Positions 22,774 to 33,114 of a stretch of DNA of 64,000 nucleotides are shown here, in pieces. Source of the DNA: an uncultured Pelagibacteraceae bacterium (lineage in GTDB: Bacteria; Pseudomonadota; Alphaproteobacteria; Pelagibacterales; Pelagibacteraceae); NCBI GenBank assembly GCA_902582735.1, contig CACHTB010000002.1:1-64000 (forward strand). The letters are read 5' to 3'. A program made the position numbers and the translations under genes. The notes below the pieces were generated by a model. The model worked only from the letters and a program-made list of their open reading frames with translations. It was not told the DNA's origin and did not search any database. The first letter of the stretch is position 1, and each line of letters opens with the position of its first letter.

Positions 22774-23518
22774 AAATAGAATTATTCCTTGTTTAGATGT
22801 TAAAAATGGAAGAGTTGTAAAAGGTATAAATTTTGTTGATTTAAAAGATGCTGGAGACCCAGTTGAACAGGCAAAGATTTATAGTGATGGCGGTGCTGAT
22901 GAAATATGTTTTTTAGATATTACAGCATCAAACGAAAATAGAGATACTATTTACGATGTGGTTAAGGAAACCTCAAAAAAATGTTTTGTGCCTTTGACAG
23001 TTGGAGGAGGTGTTAGAAGTGTTGATGATATATACAAACTTTTAAACTGTGGTGCAGACAAAGTTTCTATAAATACAGCCGCAGTCCAAAACCCAAGCGT
23101 TGTTGAAGAAAGCTCTAAAAAATTTGGTTCACAATGTATTGTTGTTGCAATAGATGCAAAAAAAAATGGAGATAAGTGGGAAATATTTACCCATGGTGGC
23201 AGAAAAGAAACAGGAATTAATGCAATAAAATTTGCACTTAAAATGGAAAAAAGTGGAGCAGGGGAACTACTTGTTACTTCAATGGATAAAGATGGCACTC
23301 AATCCGGTTATGATATTGAATTAATGAAAACTATTTCTGAAAGTGTGAATATTCCTGTCATTGCATCCGGTGGAGTTGGAACTTTAGATCATTTGGTTGA
23401 TGGAATAAAATCAGGTGCTAGCGCAGTTTTAGCTGCATCAATATTTCATTATGGCACATACTCAGTTAATGAAGCAAAGCAGTATTTGGCTTCAAAAGAT
23501 ATACCTGTTAGGATTTAA
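22766..23518 (+). CDS. hisF: Imidazole glycerol phosphate synthase cyclase subunit
   Basis: [32 protein letters not shown]. Confidence 0.98.
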   Translation: MLKNRIIPCLDVKNGRVVKGINFVDLKDAGDPVEQAKIYSDGGADEICFLDITASNENRDTIYDVVKETSKKCFVPLTVGGGVRSVDDIYKLLNCGADKVSINTAAVQNPSVVEESSKKFGSQCIVVAIDAKKNGDKWEIFTHGGRKETGINAIKFALKMEKSGAGELLVTSMDKDGTQSGYDIELMKTISESVNIPVIASGGVGTLDHLVDGIKSGASAVLAASIFHYGTYSVNEAKQYLASKDIPVRI

Positions 23519-23519
23519 C

Positions 23520-23792
23520 ATGCTTAAAACTTTAGAAGATCTCGTTACTCTTGCAAGAGAAAGAAAAAAGAACCCAGTCGAAGGATCTTATACCAATAAA
23601 CTCTTAGAAGATGAAACTTTATCAAAAGAAAAAGTTCTAGAAGAGATAAGTGAATTAATCGAGTCTGTAGAAAAAAAAACAAACAAAATTCATGAAGCTG
23701 CAGACGTTTTTTATCATTTGATAATGTATCTTGAAAAAAGTGGTATAAAAATCGAAGACGTAATGGAAGAATTAAATTCTAGGAAAAAGTAG
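23520..23792 (+). CDS. hisE: Phosphoribosyl-ATP pyrophosphatase
   Basis: ADVFYHLIMYLEKSGI, his operon position; ATG at 23520 preferred over the ORF-track start at 23451. Confidence 0.93.
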   Translation: MLKTLEDLVTLARERKKNPVEGSYTNKLLEDETLSKEKVLEEISELIESVEKKTNKIHEAADVFYHLIMYLEKSGIKIEDVMEELNSRKK

Positions 23793-23793
23793 T

Positions 23794-24291
23794 TTAACCG
23801 TCGTAAGGCAATACTCTTATAGTTTTACCAAATATTATTACAACTCTATCGTTACTACTTAATTTTGTTTCACTACCTTGAACAATGGCGACATCATCTT
23901 CACTGTCATCAATGTTAATAATGTATTGATGTCCATCATGGTTTCCTAAAAAGGCTTCTGTGACATAACCAATTGCAGCCCCACCTATTGTTGCATAAAC
24001 AACCGCAATTTCCTCACACTTTGCCCCTGCAATTAGTTCTTTGCCACAAACCTGTGTACCCAAAAGACCGCCGATCATTGCTCCTGTAGTAGCACCAATT
24101 AAACTTCCTTCACCTTTAACTTTTACTGGTAAAGATGAAACAATATTTCCGTATTTAATCGATTTAATTCTTTGAGTATCTGATTTTTTAACGTCAGATG
24201 GATTGGTCGTGTTACACGAAGCTAAAAATAGAGATAAAAATAAAATAAATATATATTTCACATTTGTTTGATTAGATTTAAAATTAGCCAT
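23794..24291 (-). CDS. Glycine-zipper outer-membrane lipoprotein (17 kDa antigen-like)
   Basis: Lipobox FLASCNTT; glycine zipper GATTGAMIGGLLG and ATIGGAAIGYV. Confidence 0.75.
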   Translation of the reverse strand: MANFKSNQTNVKYIFILFLSLFLASCNTTNPSDVKKSDTQRIKSIKYGNIVSSLPVKVKGEGSLIGATTGAMIGGLLGTQVCGKELIAGAKCEEIAVVYATIGGAAIGYVTEAFLGNHDGHQYIINIDDSEDDVAIVQGSETKLSSNDRVVIIFGKTIRVLPYDG

Positions 24292-24325
24292 AAATTAGGC
24301 ATTAAATATTATATGTAAGCTGCAT

Positions 24326-24733
24326 ATGGACACTGTAAAATCATTAATAGAATATCACAAAATGATACCTCATCCCGAAGGTGGACATTACGTTGAGGTA
24401 TTTAAAAACAAAGATGTGAGCCACATTTATTTTTTATTGGAAGGCCATGAACATTCTCATTGGCATAGAATAACTAAGAATGAAACAGTACACTTTTATT
24501 CTGGAGATCCTTTAGAAATATACACTTCCAAAGATGGAGAAGAGTTTGAAACTAACCAAATTGGGTCAAATAACAATTTTATTTATAGTATTGAAAAAAA
24601 TACTTGGTTTGCAATGAAACCCAAAGGCAAATACAGCTTAATCGGTTGCACAGTTGCTCCGGCTTTTGAGTTTGAAGATTTAGAACTTGCACCAAAAGAT
24701 TGGAAGCCATCTAAATTTAATTTATCTCTATAG
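24326..24733 (+). CDS. Cupin family protein (DUF985-like)
   Basis: PHPEGGHYVEVF, IYFLLEGHEHSHWHRITKNETVHFYSGDPLEI. Confidence 0.88.
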   Translation: MDTVKSLIEYHKMIPHPEGGHYVEVFKNKDVSHIYFLLEGHEHSHWHRITKNETVHFYSGDPLEIYTSKDGEEFETNQIGSNNNFIYSIEKNTWFAMKPKGKYSLIGCTVAPAFEFEDLELAPKDWKPSKFNLSL

Positions 24734-24784
24734 TAGAATAAAGTATTCACATTAATTAAATCCAGATATAATTTTTTTATAAAA

Positions 24785-25720
24785 ATGAGCCATAAATTTT
24801 ATAAACCTGCAAGATCTAGACTTCAAAGAAGCGAACTAGCAGTTCCAGGCTCATCCCCGAAAATGTTTGAAAAAGCATTGAACTCTGATGCAGATTATAT
24901 CTTTTTAGATTTAGAAGATGCCGTTTCCCCAAATGATAAGATCACTGCAAGAGCAAATGTTATTAAAGCTTTAAATGAAATTAATTGGAGAGAAAAAGGA
25001 AAAACAATATCTGTTAGAATTAACAGTTTAGATACACATTATATGTATAGTGACCTTATAGAAATTGTTGAACAAGCTGGAGAAAATGTCGACACAATTT
25101 TAGTCCCAAAAGCAGGAACAGCTAGTGATGTTTATATGGTCGATTGCTTGCTTACACAAATTGAAACAAATAAAAAAATCAAGAACAATATTGGAATTGA
25201 ATGTTTAATTGAAACAGCACTTGGGATGTCAAACATTAAAGAAATTGCAACATCAAGTGAAAGACTTGAAGCCTTACATTTTGGAGTTGCAGATTATGCA
25301 GCAAGCCTTAGAGCAAGAACAGTTATTATAGGTGGATTAAATCCTGATTATCCTGGAGACCAATGGCATCATGGTTTATCAGAATTAGTAATGACCTGTA
25401 GAGCATATGGATTAAGAGCGATTGATGGTCCATTCGGGGATTTTAATGATCCAGATGCATACATTGCTGCTGCAAAAAGAGGGGCAGCTGTTGGAATAGA
25501 GGGAAAATGGGCAATACACCCCTCTCAAATAGAGTTAGCAAATAAAGTATTTTCTCCTCCAGAAGCAGAGGTGAACAAAGCAAAAAGAATTCTAGAAGAA
25601 CTTGAAAAAGCAGCATCGGAGGGCAAAGGTGCGGCTCAGCTGGATGGTAGAATGATTGATGCAGCATCTGCTAGAATGGCAGAAAATATTGTCAATATAG
25701 ACAAATTAATAAACAATTAA
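24785..25720 (+). CDS. mcl: Malyl-CoA lyase-type HpcH/HpaI family CoA lyase
   Basis: RLQRSELAVPGSSPKMFEKA, YIFLDLEDAVSPNDK, HFGVADYAASLRARTVIIGG, GPFGDFNDPDAY, KWAIHPSQIELANKVF. Confidence 0.9.
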   Translation: MSHKFYKPARSRLQRSELAVPGSSPKMFEKALNSDADYIFLDLEDAVSPNDKITARANVIKALNEINWREKGKTISVRINSLDTHYMYSDLIEIVEQAGENVDTILVPKAGTASDVYMVDCLLTQIETNKKIKNNIGIECLIETALGMSNIKEIATSSERLEALHFGVADYAASLRARTVIIGGLNPDYPGDQWHHGLSELVMTCRAYGLRAIDGPFGDFNDPDAYIAAAKRGAAVGIEGKWAIHPSQIELANKVFSPPEAEVNKAKRILEELEKAASEGKGAAQLDGRMIDAASARMAENIVNIDKLINN

Positions 25721-25722
25721 TT

Positions 25723-26883
25723 ATGGACATACACGAATATCAGGCAAAAGAAATTTTATCTAGTTTTGGTGTGACAATTCCTAGAGGAGGAATTGTTTAC
25801 AGTCCAGAGAATGCAGAAAACAAAGCTAGAGAAATAGGTGGATCTAGATGGGTTGCAAAAGCACAAATTCACTCTGGTGCAAGAGGAAAGGCTGGAGGAA
25901 TAATAGTCTGTAATTCACCTTTAGAAGTTGCCCAGGCGACAGACAAATTATTAGGAAAAAAATTAGTTACAAATCAAACAGGACCAGAGGGAAAAATTGT
26001 AAATAGAATTTATATCGAGGAAGCAACCGATATAGAAAAGGAACTTTATTTGGGTTTAGTGTTTGATAGAAGCTCAGAGAGCATAATGGTTGTAGCTTCA
26101 ACAGAAGGAGGAATGAGTGTTGAAGAAATTGCTAAAGAAAAACCTGAAACAATTATAAGATCCAAAATTGAAGTAGCAGTTGGAATTCAAAGTTTTCAAG
26201 CAAGAGAGCTCGCATTTGGATTAGGAATAGACCCTGATTTAATTGCTAGAGCATCTGATACAATTATTGGATGTGCTAAAGCGTTTAGCGAGTTAGATGC
26301 TACAATGGTTGAAGTTAATCCATTAGTCATTTCAAAACAAAAACAAATATTAGCTTTAGATTGTAAAATGAGCTTCGATAACAATGCTATGTTTAGAAGA
26401 AATAAAGTATCAGAACTAAGAGATAAATCCCAAGAAGATGAGAAAGAAGTATATGCATCAGATAGAGGCTTAAATTATGTAAGTCTAGAAGGAAACATTG
26501 GTAATATTATTAATGGAGCAGGACTTGCCATGGCCTCGATGGACATGATTAAATTAGCTGGAGGAGAACCTGCAAATTTTTTAGATGTTGGTGGTGGAGC
26601 AACACCAGAAAAAATCGTAAAAGCATTTAGATTAATTACAATGGATAAAAAAGTAAAAGTAATTTTAGTAAATATTTTTGCAGGTATAAATAGATGCGAT
26701 TGGGTTGCAGAAGGTATAGTCCAGGCACTTGAGAAAATAGAGGTAAAGGTTCCATTAGTTATTAGACTAGCTGGGACAAATGTTGAAAAAGGAAACAAAA
26801 TTTTAAAGGACAGTAAAATAAATTATATTGAGGCAAGTACTCTAGAGGAAGCTGCTAATAAAGCTGTGGCGGCACTAAAATAA
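25723..26883 (+). CDS. mtkA: Malate-CoA ligase (malate thiokinase) beta subunit / SucC-like
   Basis: MDIHEYQAKEILSSFGVTIPRGGIVYSPENA, HSGARGKAGGI, NIFAGINRCDWVAEG; directly follows mcl. Confidence 0.82.
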   Translation: MDIHEYQAKEILSSFGVTIPRGGIVYSPENAENKAREIGGSRWVAKAQIHSGARGKAGGIIVCNSPLEVAQATDKLLGKKLVTNQTGPEGKIVNRIYIEEATDIEKELYLGLVFDRSSESIMVVASTEGGMSVEEIAKEKPETIIRSKIEVAVGIQSFQARELAFGLGIDPDLIARASDTIIGCAKAFSELDATMVEVNPLVISKQKQILALDCKMSFDNNAMFRRNKVSELRDKSQEDEKEVYASDRGLNYVSLEGNIGNIINGAGLAMASMDMIKLAGGEPANFLDVGGGATPEKIVKAFRLITMDKKVKVILVNIFAGINRCDWVAEGIVQALEKIEVKVPLVIRLAGTNVEKGNKILKDSKINYIEASTLEEAANKAVAALK

Positions 26884-27771
26884 ATGTCAGTAATTATTGA
26901 TAAAGACACAAAAATTATTATCCAGGGTTTTACTGGAAAGATGGGTACTTTTCACGCTGAGGAAATGATTAAATATGGATCGAACATCGTTGGAGGTGTT
27001 ACACCAGGCAAAGGAGGTCAAAAGCATTTAAATAAGCCAGTTTTTAACACTGTAAAAGATGCTGTTAAACATACAGGTGCTACAGCATCAATATTATTTG
27101 TACCCCCAGCCTTTGCGGCAGACTCCGCGATGGAGGCAGCTGATGCCGGAATAAAAACTTGTGTAGCTATTGTAGATGGAATTCCATCACACGATATGAT
27201 CAGAATCAAAAGATATATGAGACGATATTCTAAAACAGAAAAAATGACTTTAGTTGGACCTAATTGTGCGGGAATAATCAGTCCAGGAAAATCAATGTTA
27301 GGAATAATGCCAGGACATATTTACAAAGAGGGTAAAGTTGGAATTATAAGCCGATCAGGTACATTAGGTTATGAAGCTGCTCAACAGATGAAAAATTTAG
27401 ATATAGGAATTTCAACAAGTGTTGGTATTGGTGGTGATCCTATTAATGGAAGTTCATTTAGAGATATAATTGAAAAGTTTGAAGTAGATAATGAGACTGA
27501 TGCAGTTTTAATGATTGGTGAAATAGGCGGACCACAAGAAGTTGCAGCTGGAGAATTTGCAAAAGAAAATATGAAAAAACCTGTTATAGGATATATTGCT
27601 GGTTTAACAGCCCCAAAAGGAAGAGTCATGGGTCACGCTGGAGCAATAGTCTCAGCTTATGGAGAAAGTGCAATTGAAAAGGTTGAAATTTTAAAAGATT
27701 GTGGTGTTACCATATCCAAAAACCCTTCTGTAATGGGTGATACTGTAAAATCTGTTTTGGAAAAAATGTAA
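26884..27771 (+). CDS. mtkB: Malate-CoA ligase (malate thiokinase) alpha subunit / SucD-like
   Basis: GFTGKMGTFHAEEMIKYGSNIVGGVTPGKGG, VGPNCAGIISPGKSMLGIMPGHIY, MGHAGAIVSAYG. Confidence 0.85.
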   Translation: MSVIIDKDTKIIIQGFTGKMGTFHAEEMIKYGSNIVGGVTPGKGGQKHLNKPVFNTVKDAVKHTGATASILFVPPAFAADSAMEAADAGIKTCVAIVDGIPSHDMIRIKRYMRRYSKTEKMTLVGPNCAGIISPGKSMLGIMPGHIYKEGKVGIISRSGTLGYEAAQQMKNLDIGISTSVGIGGDPINGSSFRDIIEKFEVDNETDAVLMIGEIGGPQEVAAGEFAKENMKKPVIGYIAGLTAPKGRVMGHAGAIVSAYGESAIEKVEILKDCGVTISKNPSVMGDTVKSVLEKM

Positions 27772-28137
27772 ATGTCTTACGATGATCAAAATATATTTGC
27801 AAAAATTTTAAGAGGTGAAATTCCTTGTAAAAAAATTTACGAAGATGATTTTGTATTATCTTTTTATGACATAAATCCACAAAAAAAAGTTCACGCATTA
27901 GTAATTCCTAAAGGAAAATATATAAACTTAGATGATTTTAATAAAAACGCATCTAAGGATGAAATAATAGGACTTATTAAAGGAATATCTACTGTTGCTG
28001 ATAAACTAGGTATTTCCTCCGAAAAAGGTAATGGGTATAGAACTTTAGCGAACATCAACGAAGATGGGGGACAAGAAGTTCCACACTTACATTTTCATCT
28101 ATTCGGTGGTGAAAAAGTGGGTAAAATGGTTTCGTGA
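27772..28137 (+). CDS. HIT family nucleotide-binding protein
   Basis: NIFAKILRGEIPCKKIYEDD, QEVPHLHFHLFGG. Confidence 0.95.
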   Translation: MSYDDQNIFAKILRGEIPCKKIYEDDFVLSFYDINPQKKVHALVIPKGKYINLDDFNKNASKDEIIGLIKGISTVADKLGISSEKGNGYRTLANINEDGGQEVPHLHFHLFGGEKVGKMVS

Positions 28138-28646
28138 TAACAAAAGTAGACCGAAATTATTTAGAGATTAACTCTATCAAAGAATTAAATTATTCTAAAA
28201 GTCCAAATAATAAATGTGAATTGTTTGAGATAAATCCACCAGATTTTCAAATAAATAAATTTTTTTATAAACAAATTGGTAGTGATCACAGATGGATTGA
28301 CCGTTTAGTTTGGGATGATCAAAAATGGATATCTTACGTGAATAATCCAAATGTTAAAACATATGTGCTGAAAGAGAATGATGATTTAGTTGGATATTTT
28401 GAGCAAATAACAAACACAGAAAAAAATGACTGTGAAATTGCATATTTTGGAATTCTAAAAGAGTTCTATGGCAAAAAATATGGAGCCTATCTTTTGTCCT
28501 TAGCAATAACAAAGTGTTTTGAGAAAAAAATTAATAAGATATGGCTTCATACTTGTTCCCTAGATCATGAAAATGCACTTAAAAATTATTTAGCCCGTGG
28601 GATGAAAATATTTAAGTCAGAGACAATAAATTTAGATATTAATTAG
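28134..28646 (+). CDS. GNAT family N-acetyltransferase
   Basis: EIAYFGILKEFYGKKYGAYLLSLAITKCF, WLHTCSLDHENALKNYLARGMKIFK. Confidence 0.85.
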   Translation: MITKVDRNYLEINSIKELNYSKSPNNKCELFEINPPDFQINKFFYKQIGSDHRWIDRLVWDDQKWISYVNNPNVKTYVLKENDDLVGYFEQITNTEKNDCEIAYFGILKEFYGKKYGAYLLSLAITKCFEKKINKIWLHTCSLDHENALKNYLARGMKIFKSETINLDIN

Positions 28647-29193
28647 TATATTTTCTAATATCAAAAATATTTTCATCAACTTGAATGTTTTTTTGAACAA
28701 TTGACAGTTTTGTTTCGACTTTATTTTGGTAAATATCGATTGTTGACCAACCTACCAGGTTAAGATTGAGACTGTCGAAGTAAATAATTATTTCTAAATT
28801 TTCATAATACAATTCAAATTTATAATACTCATTTATAGAAATCTCCTCTCCAAGCTCTCCAATTTTATTAATGATAAACTCCTTATCCAAAATCAAATTA
28901 AGGGGGGTTTTATCTAAAGAATATCTAAAATATTGATTATTTTTGTTAGAATTTATCAACAATGACTTTCCATTAGAAACTAAAACTTTTTTATAGAAGT
29001 CATCGTATTCACAAAAAATCTTTTTTGGATAATGAATGATGCAGTTCCCAGTTTCAATTTTTTCACCAATTTTTTGTTCAAATTTAAACTTGAGACTATC
29101 TGTTGAAATAAGATTTGATATTATTTGGGATTTAACAGATCCATGAACAATTGTAGTTGATAAAAAAAAAAATATAAGAATTAACTTTTTCAT
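28639..29193 (-). CDS. lolA: Outer-membrane lipoprotein carrier protein LolA
   Basis: Signal peptide, FKFEQKIGEKIETGNCIIHYPKKIFCEYDD, adjacent to ftsK. Confidence 0.85.
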   Translation of the reverse strand: MKKLILIFFFLSTTIVHGSVKSQIISNLISTDSLKFKFEQKIGEKIETGNCIIHYPKKIFCEYDDFYKKVLVSNGKSLLINSNKNNQYFRYSLDKTPLNLILDKEFIINKIGELGEEISINEYYKFELYYENLEIIIYFDSLNLNLVGWSTIDIYQNKVETKLSIVQKNIQVDENIFDIRKYTN

Positions 29194-31280
29194 TTGAGAA
29201 CCTCCCTTTTGCCTACATGATTGGCTTTACTCACTTCTCCATTTAATTCCATCTGATCAATTATTCTTGCTGCACGGTTATATCCAATTTGTAGTTTTCT
29301 CTGTAAGAAAGATGTAGAGGCTTTTCTTTCACTTTTGATGATCTCAAGAGCAGTTTCATACAATTCATCTAAATTTTCATCTTCTTTGCTTGACGATTTC
29401 GATTCTTTTTCATCTGCAAAATTTAAAATCTCGTCAACGTAATTTGGTTCAGCTTGATTTCTTAAAAAATTATTTATTTTTTCAATTTCGTTTTCAGATA
29501 CAAATGGAGCATGAATTCTAACAATTTTATTCGCAGAGGACATGTAAAGCATATCACCTTTTCCAAGCAATTGTTCTGCACCTTGTTCACCAAGAATTGT
29601 TCTACTATCTATTTTAGAAGTAACTTGAAAAGATATTCTTGTCGGAAAATTAGCTTTTATTGTTCCTGTAATCACATCTACGCTAGGTCTTTGCGTTGCC
29701 ATAATAATGTGAATGCCTGCAGCTCTTGCCATTTGAGATAACTTTTGAATATAATTTTCTATTTCTTTACCAGCGACCAACATAAGGTCAGACATTTCAT
29801 CAACAATTACAACAATATATGGCATGGATAATTTATGTTTCTCGTTATAACCATCTATGTTTCTAACCCCAACTCTTGTCATTAGTCTATATCTGCTTTC
29901 CATTTCTTTGACGACCCATCCTAATACAGATGCAGCTCTTTTTGCCTCAGTGATTACAGGACATAATAAGTGCGGAATTCCCTCATAAGTAGATAGTTCA
30001 AGCATTTTTGGATCGATCAAAATAAATTTGCATTTTTCAGGAGTGTGTCTGTAAAGCAGTGATAGTATTATTGTATTTATACAAACCGATTTTCCAGATC
30101 CTGTAGTACCAGCAATCAATAAATGAGGCATAGAACTTAGATCTCCTGTAATAGGCAAACCAGAAATATTTTTTCCGAGAGCAATAGGTAACTTGATATT
30201 TTTTTTTGAAAATTCATTACTAGATATTATTTCGCTAAGATAAACATTTTCTCTTGAGGATTTTGGTAATTCTATCCCAATTGAGCTACTACCAGGAATA
30301 GTAGCTATTCTAGCTGACTCAGAACTTGTATTTCTCGCAATATCTTCTGATAAATTTATTATTTTAGATACTTTAACACCTGGAGCAGGTTCAAATTCGT
30401 TTAATGTAACTACTGGGCCATTACTAATTTTATTTATTTTTCCCTCAACACCAAAATCTAATAAAATTTTCTCAAGCATTTGCTCATCTACCCTAACTTC
30501 GGATGAATTCTCCCTTTCCCTTTTTGTTGGTTGTTTTAAAAAATCTAATGTAGGAAGCTTAAATTTGATTGGTTTGATTTCTGTCTCAGGTTTTTTATCA
30601 AAAGAGAAATTTTCTTGAATTGATACTTGGCTTACCTCAGGTTCTACATTTTCCTCTATTTCTGTATTTATTGTAACATTTTCAACTTTGTCTTTTCTTT
30701 TTAGTAATAAAGATATTTTCCTAATGATATTTAATATGTATGAAATTTTAAAATTTATACTTTTTATAAAAAATAATAATATAAAAAAAATTAATAAGTA
30801 ATAGGAAATTTTTTCCGAACTTTTAATTAGTTTTAATATAAAAGTTTCTTTAAATATGTTACCTAAGAAACCATTATTACCATTTATTATTAACCAATAT
30901 GAATTTTCATAAAACACAGAAAAAAATAATGAAGCTAATAAAATATAAAGAATTATAAAAAATGAATTTTCTATTATTAGTAAAAATTTTTTTGATATAG
31001 CAATACCTAAACCTGTAAAAAAAAATGTAAATGGTATTAGTAAAGAGACTAAACCAAAACTTTGGAACAATAGATCGGATAAAAAACTTCCTTTAGATCC
31101 CATTAAATTTTTAATTGGGGTATTTTCTGGAAAAATAAAATTAGGATCCTCTGCAGAATAAGTCACTAAGGATATAAAAATAAAAATTGACACAAAAATT
31201 ACCAATATACCAACTAATTCTGCCAATCTATTAATACAAAAAGTGCCAATTTTATTAATTAATTCTTTCATTTTACGCAA
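29190..31280 (-). CDS. ftsK: DNA translocase FtsK
   Basis: N-terminal TM segments, IAGTTGSGKSVCINT, MATQRPSVDVITGTIKANFPTRI, C-terminal gamma domain. Confidence 0.97.
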   Translation of the reverse strand: MRKMKELINKIGTFCINRLAELVGILVIFVSIFIFISLVTYSAEDPNFIFPENTPIKNLMGSKGSFLSDLLFQSFGLVSLLIPFTFFFTGLGIAISKKFLLIIENSFFIILYILLASLFFSVFYENSYWLIINGNNGFLGNIFKETFILKLIKSSEKISYYLLIFFILLFFIKSINFKISYILNIIRKISLLLKRKDKVENVTINTEIEENVEPEVSQVSIQENFSFDKKPETEIKPIKFKLPTLDFLKQPTKRERENSSEVRVDEQMLEKILLDFGVEGKINKISNGPVVTLNEFEPAPGVKVSKIINLSEDIARNTSSESARIATIPGSSSIGIELPKSSRENVYLSEIISSNEFSKKNIKLPIALGKNISGLPITGDLSSMPHLLIAGTTGSGKSVCINTIILSLLYRHTPEKCKFILIDPKMLELSTYEGIPHLLCPVITEAKRAASVLGWVVKEMESRYRLMTRVGVRNIDGYNEKHKLSMPYIVVIVDEMSDLMLVAGKEIENYIQKLSQMARAAGIHIIMATQRPSVDVITGTIKANFPTRISFQVTSKIDSRTILGEQGAEQLLGKGDMLYMSSANKIVRIHAPFVSENEIEKINNFLRNQAEPNYVDEILNFADEKESKSSSKEDENLDELYETALEIIKSERKASTSFLQRKLQIGYNRAARIIDQMELNGEVSKANHVGKREVLK

Positions 31281-31333
31281 ATCAGATTTGTCACTTTTAC
31301 CATTATACTATTATTGTTAAAATTAAATAATAA

Positions 31334-32431
31334 ATGAATGCATGTCTTATAGGCTTTAATCTTACAAATTTTTTATTAGCAATATTGCTCAGTAAAAAAG
31401 GTTTTAAAGTAGATATAATTTTTGAAGAAAAAAACACATATAAATTTACAAATAGAACAATAGGCGTATCAAAAAAAAATGTTGAATTTATTAAATCTTT
31501 TTTACAAATTCCCAATCAATATCTTTGGCCAATTAAGGAAATTGAAATTTTTAATTTAAATAATAACCCATCCAAAAAAATTAAATTTAAAGATAATAAA
31601 AAAGAGAATTTTTTTATCATAAAGCAAGATTATTTTAATAATCTATCTGAAAGAAAATGTAGAAAGTTAAAAAATGTTTATTTTAAAAAATATAAAGAAA
31701 ATGAAATTTTAAAATTAGAAAAAAAAAACAATTATAATTTAATTATAAATTCTCAGTCAAATAATATTCTTATGAAAACGTTTTTTTCAAATAGTATCAA
31801 AAAGGATTATGAAAGTTCAGCTTTTACTTCAATAATAAACCATAAAAAATTTGATAATTACAAAGCTATTCAAGTTTTTACAAAATATGGACCACTAGCT
31901 TTCTTGCCATTGTCAAGAGACAAAACATCAATAGTTTACTCTGTCCAAAAAAAATTTAGACTTAATTTAGACCAAATAAAAAATGAAATACTAAAGTATA
32001 CAAAAAAATATGAATTAAAAAAATTGAATGATCTAGAAAAATTTGATCTTAAATACAACTTCTCTAGAAAATTTATTCATAAAAATATAGTATGTTTTGG
32101 TGATGCTTTACATAAAATTCATCCTTTAGCTGGTCAAGGATTTAATATGACATTAAGAGATTTAAAACTACTTTTGAATATAATTGAAAATAAAATAAAT
32201 TATGGATTAGAAATTGATAGATCGACGCTGATAGAGTTTAAAGATAAAAGTAAACATTATAACTATATTTTTAGTATTGGAATAAATCTTATTAATGAAT
32301 TTTTTAAATTAGATAGTAGATTTAACGGTAAATTATCAGACAATATTTTTAGTTTCTTAGATACAAATAAATTATTTAAAAAAAACTCAATGTTAATTGC
32401 TGATGAAGGTGTAAGCTTTGCTACTGAATAG
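31334..32431 (+). CDS. Divergent UbiH/UbiF-family FAD-dependent hydroxylase
   Basis: C-terminal FAD motif VCFGDALHKIHPLAGQGFNMTLRDL; degenerate N-terminal nucleotide-binding motif. Confidence 0.75.
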   Translation: MNACLIGFNLTNFLLAILLSKKGFKVDIIFEEKNTYKFTNRTIGVSKKNVEFIKSFLQIPNQYLWPIKEIEIFNLNNNPSKKIKFKDNKKENFFIIKQDYFNNLSERKCRKLKNVYFKKYKENEILKLEKKNNYNLIINSQSNNILMKTFFSNSIKKDYESSAFTSIINHKKFDNYKAIQVFTKYGPLAFLPLSRDKTSIVYSVQKKFRLNLDQIKNEILKYTKKYELKKLNDLEKFDLKYNFSRKFIHKNIVCFGDALHKIHPLAGQGFNMTLRDLKLLLNIIENKINYGLEIDRSTLIEFKDKSKHYNYIFSIGINLINEFFKLDSRFNGKLSDNIFSFLDTNKLFKKNSMLIADEGVSFATE

Positions 32432-33071
32432 TTTTGTTTGTAAAACTAAAATTAGTGTAAGTAACTAATATTTCCTCTAACTTCTTTTTTCTATCAATGA
32501 GGTTCTTTGTCTCTAATAAAATCTGTTTTTCCTCTAATGTAAATGGTGAAGCCATAGACAAAGTATTTATTGTTTGCTCTACGCTTTGTTTCTCAAGATC
32601 TTTCCAATTAATTTGATAGCCTTGTTGCTCAAATAATTTCTTAAGGTCATTAAAGATTTGTTTTAAATCAGAAAAATTTACTTGCTCCTTTTTTTGAGTT
32701 AAGTCATTAGAGAATTTTTCAAAATTTACCTCACATTCTCTATAAAGTTTATCCGAATTTATTTCACTAATATTTTCATATCTACATATTCCATTTAAAA
32801 CTATTAGATACCTTCCATCTTCAGTTTCATTAAAACTTGTAATCTTTCCAACACAACCGATTTTATAAAGATCAGGCTTTTTTAGATCTCCAGTTTTCTT
32901 AGGTTGTATCATTCCAATATATCTGTTGCTTTTCATACTATCGTCTATCATTTGTATATATCTTGGCTCAAAAATATTTAATGGAACTGTAGTTTTAGGA
33001 AAAATTATAAAATTAGACAGCGGGAAAACGGGAATTTTTTTTGGTAAATCCATATTTATCATATTGGTCAT
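32421..33071 (-). CDS. LON N-terminal (substrate-binding) domain protein
   Basis: IPVFPLSNFIIFPKTTVPLNIFEPRYIQMIDD, KIGCVGKITSF. Confidence 0.92.
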   Translation of the reverse strand: MTNMINMDLPKKIPVFPLSNFIIFPKTTVPLNIFEPRYIQMIDDSMKSNRYIGMIQPKKTGDLKKPDLYKIGCVGKITSFNETEDGRYLIVLNGICRYENISEINSDKLYRECEVNFEKFSNDLTQKKEQVNFSDLKQIFNDLKKLFEQQGYQINWKDLEKQSVEQTINTLSMASPFTLEEKQILLETKNLIDRKKKLEEILVTYTNFSFTNKTIQ

Positions 33072-33114
33072 TTAATTTAAGAATGAGTATATAGTATTAA
33101 TTCATAATAATTCA

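Noticed and set aside
28336-28345. ACGTGAA string resembling half a parS site
   Set aside because: Only the core half matches; flanks do not form the 16-bp palindrome
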